Positions 1 through 8,984 of a stretch of DNA of 53,106 nt are shown one piece after another. The stretch lies in the NCBI GenBank assembly GCA_947630805.1, contig CANRIV010000012.1:1-53106 (forward strand), read 5' to 3'. The first letter of the stretch is position 1; each line of letters starts with the position of its first letter. A program made the translations under genes and the position numbers. The DNA comes from an uncultured Lachnospiraceae bacterium. GTDB lineage: Bacteria > Bacillota > Clostridia > Lachnospirales > Lachnospiraceae. The notes beneath the pieces are model-generated. The model was not told the DNA's origin, searched no databases, and was given only the letters and a program-made list of their open reading frames with translations.

Positions 1-26
1 CTAAAGGCTTTTCAGTGGTTTTTGTC

Positions 27-2660
27 TTAGTTCCCCTTTTGTGCAATCGCTGCCTGTGCTGCTGCAAGTCTTGCAATTGGCACACGGAATGGTGAACATG
101 ATACATAATCAAGACCAATCTTATGGCAGAATTCAACAGAAGATGGATCTCCTCCGTGTTCGCCACAAATACCAATGTGAAGGTCTGAATTAACCGGCTT
201 TCCTAACTTGATAGCCATTTCCATTAATTTACCAACACCTGTCTGGTCAAGTTTAGCAAACGGATCGTTCTCGAAAATCTTTGCATCATAGTAAGCATCT
301 AAGAACTTACCTGCATCGTCTCTTGAGAATCCGTATGTCATCTGTGTCAAGTCGTTTGTACCGAAGCAGAAGAAGTCAGCTTCTTTTGCAATCTCATCTG
401 CTGTCAGAGCAGCTCTTGGGATTTCAATCATGGTACCTACTTCGTATTCAAGATTTGCACCTGCTGCTTTGATTTCAGCCTCTGCGGTTTCAACAACAAC
501 TTTCTTAACATATTTTAATTCTTTTACATCACCAACCAATGGAATCATGATTTCCGGTTTTACACTCCAATCCGGATGAGCTTTCTGCACATTGATTGCC
601 GCACGAATTACAGCGCTGGTCTGCATCTTGGCAATTTCCGGATAAGTTACAGCAAGACGGCATCCTCTGTGTCCCATCATTGGGTTAAACTCATGAAGAG
701 AATCAATTACAGCCTTGATATCTTCAACAGATTTGCCCTGTGTATCAGCAAGTTTCTGAATGTCTGCTTCCTCTGTAGGAACGAACTCATGAAGTGGTGG
801 ATCTAAGAATCTGATTGTTACAGGATTTCCTTCCAATGCTTCATAAAGTGCCTCAAAGTCTCCCTGCTGATATGGAAGAATCTTTGCCAGAGCCTCTTCT
901 CTTTCTTCTGCTGTATCAGCACAAATCATTTCTCTAAATGCTGCGATTCTGTCTTCCTCAAAGAACATATGCTCTGTACGGCAGAGACCGATACCTTCTG
1001 CGCCAAGTTCTCTTGCTTTCTTAGCATCAGCAGGTGTATCTGCATTTGTTCTAACCTTTAATGTTCTGTATTTATCAGCCCAGCTCATGATACGTCCAAA
1101 TGTACCTGCAATCTGAGCATCTACTGTCTCAATAACTCCATCATAAATATTTCCTGTAGAGCCGTCGATTGAGATATAATCTCCTTCATGGAATTCTTTT
1201 CCTGCCAGTGTAAATTTCTTGTTTTCTTCATCCATAACAATGTCGCCGCATCCTGATACACAGCATGTACCCATACCACGGGCAACAACGGCTGCATGGC
1301 TTGTCATACCACCACGAACAGTCAGAATACCCTGAGAAGCTTTCATACCGGTAATATCTTCCGGTGATGTTTCAAGACGAACAAGTACAACTTTCTCTCC
1401 TCTTGCATTCCATGCCTCTGCATCATCTGCTGTAAATACTATTTTACCACATGCAGCACCCGGTGAAGCACCAAGACCTTTTCCCATTGGTGTAGCAGCT
1501 TTCAATGCAGCAGCATCAAACTGTGGATGCAGTAATGTATCCAGATTTCTAGGATCAATCATAGCTACTGCTTCTTCTTCTGTTCTCATTCCCTCATCTA
1601 CAAGATCGCAGGCAATCTGCAGAGCAGCCTGAGCTGTTCTCTTACCATTACGTGTCTGTAACATGTAAAGTTTCTTATTTTCAACGGTAAATTCCATATC
1701 CTGCATATCTCTATAATGATTTTCAAGAATTTCGCAAACTTCTTTAAACTGAGCAAATGCTTCTGGGAATTCCTGTTCCATCTGTGCGATTGGCATTGGT
1801 GTTCTTACACCTGCAACAACGTCTTCACCCTGAGCGTTCTTTAAGAATTCACCCATAAGATGTTTTTCTCCTGTAGCAGGATCTCTTGTAAATGCAACAC
1901 CGGTACCACAGTCATCACCCATGTTACCAAATGCCATCGACTGTACATTAACGGCTGTACCCCATGAATAAGGGATATCATTGTCACGACGGTACACATT
2001 TGCACGAGGGTTGTCCCATGAACGGAATACCGCTTTAATAGCTCCCATCAACTGTTCCTTTGGATCATCTGGGAAGTCAGCGCCAATTTTTTCTTTATAT
2101 TCAGCCTTAAACTGTGAAGCCAGTTCTTTTAAATCTTCTGCTGTAAGTTCAACGTCCTGTTTAACTCCTCTGTCTTCTTTCATTTTGTCGATAAGCTCTT
2201 CAAAGTATTTCTTACCAACTTCCATAACTACATCAGAGTACATCTGAATAAATCTTCTGTAGCAGTCCCAAGCCCAACGAGCATTTCCTGACTTCTCAGC
2301 AATCGTATTTACAACTGTCTCATTCAGACCAAGGTTAAGAATCGTATCCATCATACCCGGCATGGATGCTCTTGCACCGGAACGAACAGATACAAGCAAT
2401 GGATTTTCCTTATCACCGAATTTCTTTCCTGTGATTTCTTCCATCTTTACGATATACTCGTTAATCTGTTCCTGAATCTCATCATTAATTTCTCTGCCGT
2501 CCTCATAATACTGAGTACAAGCTTCTGTGGTAATTGTGAATCCCTGTGGTACTGGAAGTCCCAGGCCTGTCATCTCTGCCAGGTTAGCACCTTTACCACC
2601 AAGCAACTCACGCATGTTAGCATTACCTTCGCTGAAAAGGTATACCCATTTGTTTGCCAT
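27..2660 (-). CDS. ppdK: Pyruvate, phosphate dikinase
   Basis: Interconverts pyruvate + ATP + Pi and PEP + AMP + PPi in the cytosol. In anaerobes it commonly runs as a PPi-linked glycolytic step or for gluconeogenesis. The protein is 877 residues, close to the roughly 874 of the Clostridium symbiosum enzyme. An N-terminal nucleotide-binding region starts with LLGGKGANLAEM. A central phosphohistidine domain carries GGMTSHAAVVARGMG, with the catalytic His at residue 455. A C-terminal PEP/pyruvate TIM barrel ends with GICGEHGGDP, where Cys832 is the expected acid/base residue. The start is supported by TAGGAGG upstream of the ATG. It is the leftmost gene, and its stop lies 26 bases from the window edge. 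Every key residue I looked for is present. The family is certain from length and motifs. Confidence 0.97.
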   Translation of the reverse strand: MANKWVYLFSEGNANMRELLGGKGANLAEMTGLGLPVPQGFTITTEACTQYYEDGREINDEIQEQINEYIVKMEEITGKKFGDKENPLLVSVRSGARASMPGMMDTILNLGLNETVVNTIAEKSGNARWAWDCYRRFIQMYSDVVMEVGKKYFEELIDKMKEDRGVKQDVELTAEDLKELASQFKAEYKEKIGADFPDDPKEQLMGAIKAVFRSWDNPRANVYRRDNDIPYSWGTAVNVQSMAFGNMGDDCGTGVAFTRDPATGEKHLMGEFLKNAQGEDVVAGVRTPMPIAQMEQEFPEAFAQFKEVCEILENHYRDMQDMEFTVENKKLYMLQTRNGKRTAQAALQIACDLVDEGMRTEEEAVAMIDPRNLDTLLHPQFDAAALKAATPMGKGLGASPGAACGKIVFTADDAEAWNARGEKVVLVRLETSPEDITGMKASQGILTVRGGMTSHAAVVARGMGTCCVSGCGDIVMDEENKKFTLAGKEFHEGDYISIDGSTGNIYDGVIETVDAQIAGTFGRIMSWADKYRTLKVRTNADTPADAKKARELGAEGIGLCRTEHMFFEEDRIAAFREMICADTAEEREEALAKILPYQQGDFEALYEALEGNPVTIRFLDPPLHEFVPTEEADIQKLADTQGKSVEDIKAVIDSLHEFNPMMGHRGCRLAVTYPEIAKMQTSAVIRAAINVQKAHPDWSVKPEIMIPLVGDVKELKYVKKVVVETAEAEIKAAGANLEYEVGTMIEIPRAALTADEIAKEADFFCFGTNDLTQMTYGFSRDDAGKFLDAYYDAKIFENDPFAKLDQTGVGKLMEMAIKLGKPVNSDLHIGICGEHGGDPSSVEFCHKIGLDYVSCSPFRVPIARLAAAQAAIAQKGN

Positions 2661-2798
2661 TTATTTTTCCTCCTAATTATTAGTATTTTATGTCATGAAC
2701 TGAAAGCATGGCCTTGTCTCAATTCATACACTCACATATTGGTGTCCGCCCCTAAAATACTACGTTTCTTTTTGCCTTTTTTCTATCCTGACACGTAG

Positions 2799-2819
2799 AA
2801 AAAGGGCGCAATCGCACCT
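2799..2819 (-). terminator. GC-rich hairpin with U-tract after the GH30 gene
   Basis: Minus-strand AGGTGCGATTGCGCCC forms a short GC-rich stem followed by CTTTTTC. It fits a terminator for the GH30 gene, whose stop is 29 bases upstream. It also falls at the very 5' end of the predicted ppdK transcript, so it could instead be a 5' stabilising hairpin. Confidence 0.5.
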
Positions 2820-2827
2820 ATAGGTTG

Positions 2828-2855
2828 ATTATAACATACTGGAAATTTTAGTCAA
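2828..2855 (-). promoter_or_regulatory. ppdK promoter
   Basis: On the minus strand TTGACT (-35, 2850-2855) is separated by 16 bases from an extended -10, TGTTATAAT (TATAAT at 2828-2833). The -35 overlaps the stop codon of the upstream GH30 gene. The predicted start near 2821 leaves a leader of about 160 bases before ppdK. Confidence 0.65.
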
Positions 2856-4221
2856 CTATAAATGTTGTGATAGAATGTGGTGGAATTTCTGTATTTAAGC
2901 CCTTTCCATCTACTGTTACCGCCAGTTTATGGCGTCGGCTTAACTCACTTTGGACCACCACTATAATTTCTCCATCCGGATTTTTATATGCTACAGAATA
3001 AATGCCTTTGTCGGAATCGTTTAAACATAAAATTCTTTTTGCTCCCGGCTTAATAAATCTGGAAAAATGTCCTATATAATAGTATGAAACATTATATATA
3101 ATCTCATTCGTTTCTCTGTGAATCATAATTGGCGCTTCGCAGTAATTTCCTACATAGTTTGGTCCTCCCTGCTCATTGAGCACCAGATTCCAATCCACCC
3201 ATCCTTCATTATAATTGTTGAAATCGTTAATCATATTGTGTCCATAAATTTCTCCATGTTTCCATGCACCGATTCCCGCTTTGGAACTTGTATTTCCGGA
3301 CACATTGACCAATTCCACACACCCTTCCGTAAAAATCAGATGCTGGTTTGGATAGATTTCATGTGCCATGGTAAGAATTTCTGATTTATCAGAGCCGTAC
3401 CAGTGATATGCGATTCCCCATACAATATCCGCCGCATTCTTGTATGCCAATGTTTCTCTGACTCTGCGAAACATAATATCTCTATTATGATCCAATATAA
3501 CAATTTTAATTTTTTCTTCCAGTCCTGCTTTTTTTAATTCTTCATAAATATAATCCACAGCCAGCATAGCTTCTTCTGTGGGGTCAAACTTACAGGAAGC
3601 CCAGTCCTGCTTTGCCTCAGGCTCGTTCTGCACACTCAAAGCTTCTATTTTAATTCCCCGCTCCAGCATGCCCTGTATGTATTTCACCATATATTTTGCC
3701 CACGCGCCATAATATTTCCGAAGCAGCCTTCCGCCATTATTCATATCTTTGTTATTTTTCATAAATGCCGGAGGGCTCCATGGTGCCGACAGGATGCGGA
3801 TATCCTCACCTGCCTCCTTTCCGGCAGCCTTAATAAAAGGGACAACCCACTTATCCTCTCTATCCATATGATAGGTTGTAAGTTCCGTATCTCCCTCTTC
3901 CACATAAGTATAAGGCTCTAAAGAAAAATCACATCCATTAATTGAAGTTCTTCCCAGATTGTAAGCGAGGCCCTTTTCTTTATTAAAATATGCTTCTATC
4001 ACTTTCTTTCTGGTTTCTTCTGAAGCGTTTGCGAGAGTATATGCCGCTGCTTCCGTAAATGCTCCGCCAAAACCTATATGGGTCTGAAATGTCTGGCTGC
4101 TGTCCACCACAACAGTATCCATCCGAAAGCTATAATAATCCCTCAGTTCCTGGGGCTCCAATTCTCTCCATGCTTTGTCATCTCCCTGCGCCGTCTGAAT
4201 AATTCTCATAATTGGCTCCAT
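2848..4221 (-). CDS. Glycoside hydrolase family 30 (glucosylceramidase-like)
   Basis: A retaining glycosidase of the GH30 type. Known members hydrolyse beta-glucosides, glucosylceramide-like substrates, beta-1,6-glucans or xylans, so the substrate here is open. The protein has 457 residues. The family signature SAPWSPPAFMKNN is near residue 145, the proposed acid/base Glu200 lies in SVQNEPEAKQDW, and the nucleophile Glu299 lies in LIFTEGC. There is no signal peptide, which suggests an intracellular enzyme acting on imported oligosaccharides or glycosides. The first Met is chosen because GGAGAGG lies a few bases upstream. It appears monocistronic, with an extended -10 and an 18-bp palindrome upstream. 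That layout suggests sugar-responsive LacI-type control, which is inferred only. Confidence 0.9.
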   Translation of the reverse strand: MEPIMRIIQTAQGDDKAWRELEPQELRDYYSFRMDTVVVDSSQTFQTHIGFGGAFTEAAAYTLANASEETRKKVIEAYFNKEKGLAYNLGRTSINGCDFSLEPYTYVEEGDTELTTYHMDREDKWVVPFIKAAGKEAGEDIRILSAPWSPPAFMKNNKDMNNGGRLLRKYYGAWAKYMVKYIQGMLERGIKIEALSVQNEPEAKQDWASCKFDPTEEAMLAVDYIYEELKKAGLEEKIKIVILDHNRDIMFRRVRETLAYKNAADIVWGIAYHWYGSDKSEILTMAHEIYPNQHLIFTEGCVELVNVSGNTSSKAGIGAWKHGEIYGHNMINDFNNYNEGWVDWNLVLNEQGGPNYVGNYCEAPIMIHRETNEIIYNVSYYYIGHFSRFIKPGAKRILCLNDSDKGIYSVAYKNPDGEIIVVVQSELSRRHKLAVTVDGKGLNTEIPPHSITTFIVD

Positions 4222-4315
4222 ATTATCTACCTCTCCAACATTTTAATATTCTATTCAATGGTAACTCTCTAACATCATTTCAAATTTATCCTGTACTGGT
4301 AATTTACAACAAAAT

Positions 4316-4321
4316 ATTATA
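4316..4321 (-). promoter_or_regulatory. Probable extended -10 for the GH30 gene
   Basis: Minus strand reads TGATATAAT, an extended -10, about 95 bases before the GH30 start codon. No good -35 is visible 17 bases further upstream, which is usual for extended -10 promoters. Confidence 0.4.
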
Positions 4322-4387
4322 TCATTCCTCTTTTAAAAGTATATAGGCAGATTGAAACAATATTAAGGTCCGCTTTTATGAAATATG

Positions 4388-4405
4388 TATAAAAACGTTT
4401 TTATA
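4388..4405. promoter_or_regulatory. 18-bp perfect palindrome, LacI-type operator candidate
   Basis: TATAAAAACGTTTTTATA is a perfect palindrome centred on CG, the hallmark of LacI/GalR-family and CcpA operators. It lies about 67 bases upstream of the GH30 -10 element, so it may mediate sugar or catabolite control. No LacI gene is in the window. Confidence 0.4.
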
Positions 4406-4489
4406 TTTTAAAATAAAGCATGTCTGATAAGTAAAACAGGCATAATTCATACGGTTTTTGATATCCTCCCTTCCAAAACACACTGCAAG

Positions 4490-4534
4490 CTGAAAAAAGA
4501 AAACACAGTTGTGAACAATGTTTCACAACTGTGT
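4490..4534 (-). terminator. Strong intrinsic terminator
   Basis: A perfect 13-bp stem (4503-4515 with 4522-4534) has a 6-base loop, and on the minus strand it is followed by TTTTCTTTTTT. It ends leftward transcription from the 5'-nucleotidase gene, about 220 bases past its stop. Confidence 0.85.
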
Positions 4535-4622
4535 CTATACTCTTTTACTTCTACTCTTGACAAAGAGCCATAATTTATCTTACCTTGCATAAAATCATCT
4601 GCTGATTTTTCTGCTGATTCTG

Positions 4623-4730
4623 CTAAATTATCGTCAGCATTTTCTCGTCGTCAGCAATTAAAATTTTATCCTTCGTTCCAAGCTCCATGAACATTGATTG
4701 TGGTCTGTTTTGTCCTTTATTATTGCCCAT
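4623..4730 (-). pseudogene. Short ORF resembling a response-regulator N-terminus
   Basis: This 35-codon frame starts 23 bases after the 5'-nucleotidase stop and contains KDKILIADDEKMLTII before a TAG. A hydrophobic strand followed by an acidic DDE cluster is the typical first strand of a receiver (REC) domain. No ribosome-binding site precedes it, and nothing REC-like follows the stop. The 4222-4753 gap otherwise holds only the promoter/operator and terminator listed separately. I read it as a possible decayed fragment, and chance similarity over 15 residues is a real alternative. Confidence 0.25.
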
Positions 4731-4753
4731 AAAAGCCAATTTTTTGTCAACTT

Positions 4754-7195
4754 TTATTTTCTTTTTACAATTTTTATTTTAGACCAAGCGCCGTATTTTT
4801 TATTTTTCCCGTCAAGATTATAAGCGCGTACCTTAACAAACAGCGTCTTTTTATTTTTAAGTTTCTTTGAAGTAATGGTGACCTTTGTTTTTCGGAACAG
4901 TTTTTTGACGATTGCTTTTTTATTCTTTCGTGCATTTTTCTTATTCTTGTAAATTGCCACCTGATAGCCGTTTGCTTTGATTTTCTTAATTGTAATTTTT
5001 ATTTTCTTTACAGATTTCTTCTTTGCTGAAACCTTGACAATTTTTGCCTTGTCCGGTTTTCCGACCTTTGCAGAAGGAACTGTCGGGGTAGTAGTTGTTT
5101 CAACCGGCGTTGTGGAATCTGTTTGAGACACGCCCGTAGTAGTTTCCTGCTCTGTGTTCGAATCTGTAGTCTGCTCTGTGTTCGGATCTGTGGTTGGCTC
5201 CACTTGCTGCTTGTCTAAATCCACATCAATCTGCGGATATACCTTTGTAAAGGTAAGTATCATTCCTGTACCGGTATAGCTGCATACATATGCTTCTCTG
5301 TTTCCGAATACTGCCCCAATCGTATGCGCTCCGTCGCTTAAATTTTCTATCTTTAACAAACCGTCCGCGTCTGTTGTTCCCGTAAACGTATTAGACGCAT
5401 CATCAACATAATAAAGAATTTCTTTTTCCGGTACCGGTGCCCCATTTTCATCAGAAACCTGTACACTTGCCGTATAATTCTTTGGTGTGTAATCATCGCT
5501 TTCCACCACGATTCTGTTGCCGTTGACAGGAACTTTCAGCGGCTCAGTGCCGTTGTTTGTCCGCTTCAAAATTGTATTTTCCAACATGATATCCAAAGCG
5601 CCACCCTCTGCAACCTGCGGTAAGTCAGCCAGCATCGTGTAACCATTTCCACCGGCAATCAAATAATCATTAGAGCCAAAGATTATCTGGCGGCTCTCAT
5701 CTGTCCTATCCAATGGCTCTGTTTCCCCATCCAGATAAACTGCTTTGACTTTTGAGCCTTTTTCCTTATTCGGATCATAAGTAAAACGCATTCCTCCGAT
5801 TTGTGGAAATCCTCCACTGGCGGTCGTCCCTGCCATCAGTCCGTCTGCCGTCAGTCCACTGTTTCCGGATACGCCCACTTCAAGAATATCATATAACAAT
5901 TTTGGCGTAACTACCTTAAAGGATATCAGGTTGCCATATGGCAGGACGTTGATAATATCGCCTTGGGTAATGACTCCTTTTTTGACTGTTGCGCGGATTC
6001 CACCACCATTCTGCATAGCAACAATCGGCAGTGTCTTATATTCCTCTGCCACATTTCCATTACGGATAATATCATCTGCCGCATCAATCATACTGTCTGC
6101 TACCAGATTTCCGAGATTGGTTTCCGTGACACGTCCCTCGGCAACGTTGTTAATCGTTCCGCCCCAGAGTGTTACTGCCGTATCTGCAATTCTGGTCTTT
6201 AATAATTCCTGATTTTTTTCTGAAATTTCCGCCAGCGCCGCTTCGATTCCGGCATCAGGCACAATGTCTTTGTACGCTCCTGTATCTGCCGTAAACTCAG
6301 ATTCCGGAATCAGTTCTGCCTGGATATCGACATCATCTGTTTCTTCATCATAAGTAAGTGTCATCTTTCCCAGATTTTCAAGTGCGGTACCTGTCTGGCT
6401 GATTTGCACGCCGTTGACTACCTTGTTTTCTATTGTATGACTGTGCGCATCAATAATCGCATCAAGTTTTCCTTCATAAGCGCCTGTCAGATTCTGCGCC
6501 AGTTTCTCAGCTGTATATGGTACTGTACCTGTATCGCCCAGATGCGCCAGACAGATAATAACATCTGCTCCTTCTTTTTCCAGAGCGTCAATCATTTTTT
6601 CTGCGGTTTCTATTTCGTCTTCAAAAATAATCCCTTTCAGTCCTGCCGGATTGGAAGAAGTACGGGTTTCCTGTGTTGTCAGGCCGAAAACGCCAACAGT
6701 CACTCCATTTTTCTCTAACAGGGTGTACTGTCCGTTTCCTTCTTTTTCTCCACCACTATATGTACCTTGCAAAAAGGCTGTTCCATCCTTTTTTACATTT
6801 GCAGCAAGCATCGGATAATCTGCAAGACTGCGAATTTTCAAAAGTTGCTCCTGTCCGTAATCATACTCATGATTGCCGGTACAAACAGCATCATAGCCTG
6901 CCAGATTCATCAGCTCTACGATATCTTCCCCGCTGCTAAGGGTTGCCATCGGAGCACCCTGAATGGCGTCTCCACCGTCCAGCAACAGAGCATTTTCCAC
7001 CGATTTTTTCATCGCCGCTACTCTTGCAATGCCGATACCCTCGTCCATATGCCCGTGCATATCATTCGTATGAAAAATTACGACTTCTTTTTTCGACGGC
7101 TCCGCCGCCTCAGTTGTCGTGGCGACATATCCTCCGTTTATCGCCAGAGCGGCCGCCAGCACTACTGCCAGTAATCTTCTAAACATTTTTTGCAT
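4754..7195 (-). CDS. Secreted 5'-nucleotidase / 2',3'-cyclic phosphodiesterase family protein
   Basis: A cell-surface metallophosphoesterase that would dephosphorylate extracellular nucleotides or similar phosphoesters. The protein has 813 residues. A signal peptide spans about residues 1-30. The metal-binding phosphoesterase domain shows FHTNDMHGH (Asp45, His47), DGGD (Asp76), GNHEYDYG and IDAHSH. A 5'-nucleotidase C-terminal domain follows with MQNGGGIRA and GSNDYLIAGGNGY. After these come a Cna-B-like segment near residues 580-650, a Thr/Glu-rich linker, and a Lys-rich C-terminal module of about 100 residues resembling fibronectin-type repeats. No LPXTG motif is visible, so wall attachment is probably ionic through the basic tail. 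GGAGAGG lies 9 bases before the ATG. The exact substrate is unknown. Confidence 0.92.
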   Translation of the reverse strand: MQKMFRRLLAVVLAAALAINGGYVATTTEAAEPSKKEVVIFHTNDMHGHMDEGIGIARVAAMKKSVENALLLDGGDAIQGAPMATLSSGEDIVELMNLAGYDAVCTGNHEYDYGQEQLLKIRSLADYPMLAANVKKDGTAFLQGTYSGGEKEGNGQYTLLEKNGVTVGVFGLTTQETRTSSNPAGLKGIIFEDEIETAEKMIDALEKEGADVIICLAHLGDTGTVPYTAEKLAQNLTGAYEGKLDAIIDAHSHTIENKVVNGVQISQTGTALENLGKMTLTYDEETDDVDIQAELIPESEFTADTGAYKDIVPDAGIEAALAEISEKNQELLKTRIADTAVTLWGGTINNVAEGRVTETNLGNLVADSMIDAADDIIRNGNVAEEYKTLPIVAMQNGGGIRATVKKGVITQGDIINVLPYGNLISFKVVTPKLLYDILEVGVSGNSGLTADGLMAGTTASGGFPQIGGMRFTYDPNKEKGSKVKAVYLDGETEPLDRTDESRQIIFGSNDYLIAGGNGYTMLADLPQVAEGGALDIMLENTILKRTNNGTEPLKVPVNGNRIVVESDDYTPKNYTASVQVSDENGAPVPEKEILYYVDDASNTFTGTTDADGLLKIENLSDGAHTIGAVFGNREAYVCSYTGTGMILTFTKVYPQIDVDLDKQQVEPTTDPNTEQTTDSNTEQETTTGVSQTDSTTPVETTTTPTVPSAKVGKPDKAKIVKVSAKKKSVKKIKITIKKIKANGYQVAIYKNKKNARKNKKAIVKKLFRKTKVTITSKKLKNKKTLFVKVRAYNLDGKNKKYGAWSKIKIVKRK

Positions 7196-7347
7196 TGTCA
7201 GATACCTCTCCTTTCTTATTTTCTTATTTTTTTATCATTTTTGAACTGTGTTTATTATATCACGCATTATTTTGTCTGTACATATTTCTTTTTACACTCC
7301 CTACAATACTGTGTCCCTCAATCGTCCGACAGATATTGTAAATCCCT

Positions 7348-7436
7348 GTGTCCATTCGCTTTGATTTTTTTACCATAGCATTGCATCTATGTGCCCATCC
7401 GCTTTGATTTTTTACACTGTAGCATTCATTGCATCT
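7348..7436. repeat. Imperfect tandem repeat of about 43 bp
   Basis: Two adjacent units share CGCTTTGATTTTTT and GCATTGCATCT-type blocks (7348-7388 and 7391-7436), with a partial third unit beginning at 7437. They lie in the 334-base gap between the 5'-nucleotidase start and the glyS terminator. A 66-codon minus-strand frame (7260-7460) crosses them, but it has no supporting start signal. The rest of the gap holds nothing I recognise. Confidence 0.6.
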
Positions 7437-7469
7437 GTGTATTACCCACGCTTGTGACAAAGGGCCCGT

Positions 7470-7513
7470 AAAAAAGCTGCTATGCCAAAATTTATTATTT
7501 GTACATAACAGCT
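7470..7513 (-). terminator. glyS terminator
   Basis: On the minus strand AGCTGTTATG pairs with CATAGCAGCT (10 bp with one G-U) across a 19-base loop and is followed by TTTTT. It begins 17 bases after the glyS stop codon. Confidence 0.75.
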
Positions 7514-7529
7514 CTCATTTTTTTATTTT

Positions 7530-8927
7530 TTAGAACTCCATTTTAGCTTCAAAATAAGCTTTCAGGTCTTCTATTTTAATTCGCTCCTGCTCCATGGTAT
7601 CTCTGTCACGAACAGTTACCGCACCGTCTTCCTCAGATTCAAAATCATAGGTCACACAGAAAGGTGTGCCAATCTCATCCTGCCTGCGATATCTTTTTCC
7701 TATCGCTCCCCTGTCATCAAACTCACAATTATAATATTTACTTAATTCGGTAAATATTTTTTCTGCTCCTTCATTCAATTTCTTTGACAATGGTAATACG
7801 CCAATTTTAACAGGTGCAATTGCAGGGTGGAAGTGCATTACTGTACGCATATCTCCGTTTTCTAATTCCTCCTCATCATATGCAGAACATAAAAATGCAA
7901 GTGTAACACGGTCGGCACCCAGAGACGGCTCAATAACATATGGCACATATCTCTCGTGCTTTTCATCATCAAAATACGTCAAATCCTGTTTTGATAAATC
8001 CTGATGCTGGGTCAAATCGTAATCCGTCCTGTCTGCAATTCCCCACAGTTCACCCCAGCCAAATGGGAATAAAAATTCAATATCTGTAGTGCCTTTCGAG
8101 TAAAAACATAATTCCTCCGGAGAATGATCTCTCAGTCGGATTTCATCTTCTTTTATTCCAAGATTTAACAGCCAGTCGCGGCAAAAACCTCTCCAATATT
8201 GAAACCATTCCAAATCCGTTCCCGGCTCACAGAAAAATTCCAGTTCCATCTGTTCAAACTCTCTGGTACGGAAAGTAAAATTACCCGGTGTAATTTCATT
8301 TCGGAATGATTTTCCTATCTGACCAATACCAAAAGGAATCTTTTTTCTGGAAGTTCTCTGAACATTTTTAAAATTAACAAAAATGCCCTGCGCTGTTTCC
8401 GGTCTCAGATAAACAGTGTTTTTTGCATCTTCTGTCACACCCTGGAATGTCTTGAACATTAAATTAAATTCACGTATTTCCGTAAAATTGTGTTTTCCAC
8501 AGGTTGGACATACAATTTGTTTTTCTTCTATGTATTCCGCCATCTTCTCATGACTCCAGCCGTCAATAGACTCCTCCGTCCTGATGTCGTTTTCTTCCAT
8601 ATAATCTTCAATCAGCTTATCAGCCCGGAATCTCTCATGGCATTCTTTACAGTCCATCAATGGGTCTGAAAACCCTCCCAGATGTCCTGATGCAACCCAA
8701 GTCTGGGGATTCATCAAAATTGCACAGTCCACTCCTACATTGTAAGGATTTTCCTGAATAAATTTTTTCCACCATGCCTTCTTTACATTATTTTTTAATT
8801 CTACACCAAGATTTCCATAATCCCATGTATTGGCCAATCCTCCATAAATTTCCGAGCCGGGATATACAAAACCTCTGCTCTTTGCTACTGCCACAATTTT
8901 GTCCATTGTCTTTTCCATTTCAGTCAC
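7530..8927 (-). CDS. glyS: Glycine--tRNA ligase (single-chain class II type)
   Basis: Charges tRNA-Gly with glycine in the cytosol. The protein has 465 residues and belongs to the dimeric, single-chain class rather than the alpha2-beta2 GlyQ/GlyS type. The start [15 protein letters not shown] is characteristic. Class II motif 2 is seen in [19 protein letters not shown] and motif 3 in [14 protein letters not shown] Cys pair with a second CXXC (CKECHE and CPTCGKH) forms a likely zinc site in the insertion domain. The C-terminal anticodon-binding domain starts near [14 protein letters not shown] at 8927 is taken as the start with GGAGGAGG just upstream, but the ATG three codons later is also possible. 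It is the last gene of an era-recO-glyS block. Confidence 0.96.
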   Translation of the reverse strand: MTEMEKTMDKIVAVAKSRGFVYPGSEIYGGLANTWDYGNLGVELKNNVKKAWWKKFIQENPYNVGVDCAILMNPQTWVASGHLGGFSDPLMDCKECHERFRADKLIEDYMEENDIRTEESIDGWSHEKMAEYIEEKQIVCPTCGKHNFTEIREFNLMFKTFQGVTEDAKNTVYLRPETAQGIFVNFKNVQRTSRKKIPFGIGQIGKSFRNEITPGNFTFRTREFEQMELEFFCEPGTDLEWFQYWRGFCRDWLLNLGIKEDEIRLRDHSPEELCFYSKGTTDIEFLFPFGWGELWGIADRTDYDLTQHQDLSKQDLTYFDDEKHERYVPYVIEPSLGADRVTLAFLCSAYDEEELENGDMRTVMHFHPAIAPVKIGVLPLSKKLNEGAEKIFTELSKYYNCEFDDRGAIGKRYRRQDEIGTPFCVTYDFESEEDGAVTVRDRDTMEQERIKIEDLKAYFEAKMEF

Positions 8928-8935
8928 TCGCCTCC

Positions 8936-8953
8936 TCCGGCGTAATCGCCGGA
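8936..8953 (-). promoter_or_regulatory. Hairpin touching the glyS ribosome-binding site
   Basis: On the minus strand TCCGGCG-ATTA-CGCCGGA is a perfect 7-bp stem with a tetraloop, and its 3' arm runs directly into GGAGG before the glyS start. It has no U-tract, so it is not an ordinary terminator. It could partly occlude the Shine-Dalgarno sequence or set mRNA stability. Confidence 0.5.
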
Positions 8954-8984
8954 TTTACTTTTCCTTTCCTAAATTTAGTATCTA

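Noticed and set aside
7348-7440. Possible CRISPR array
   Set aside because: The units are contiguous with no spacers, only about two copies, and no cas genes are nearby.
7260-7460. 66-codon minus-strand ORF over the tandem repeat
   Set aside because: No ribosome-binding site, Cys/Arg-rich composition, and the frame exists because of the repeat. Kept as a repeat only.
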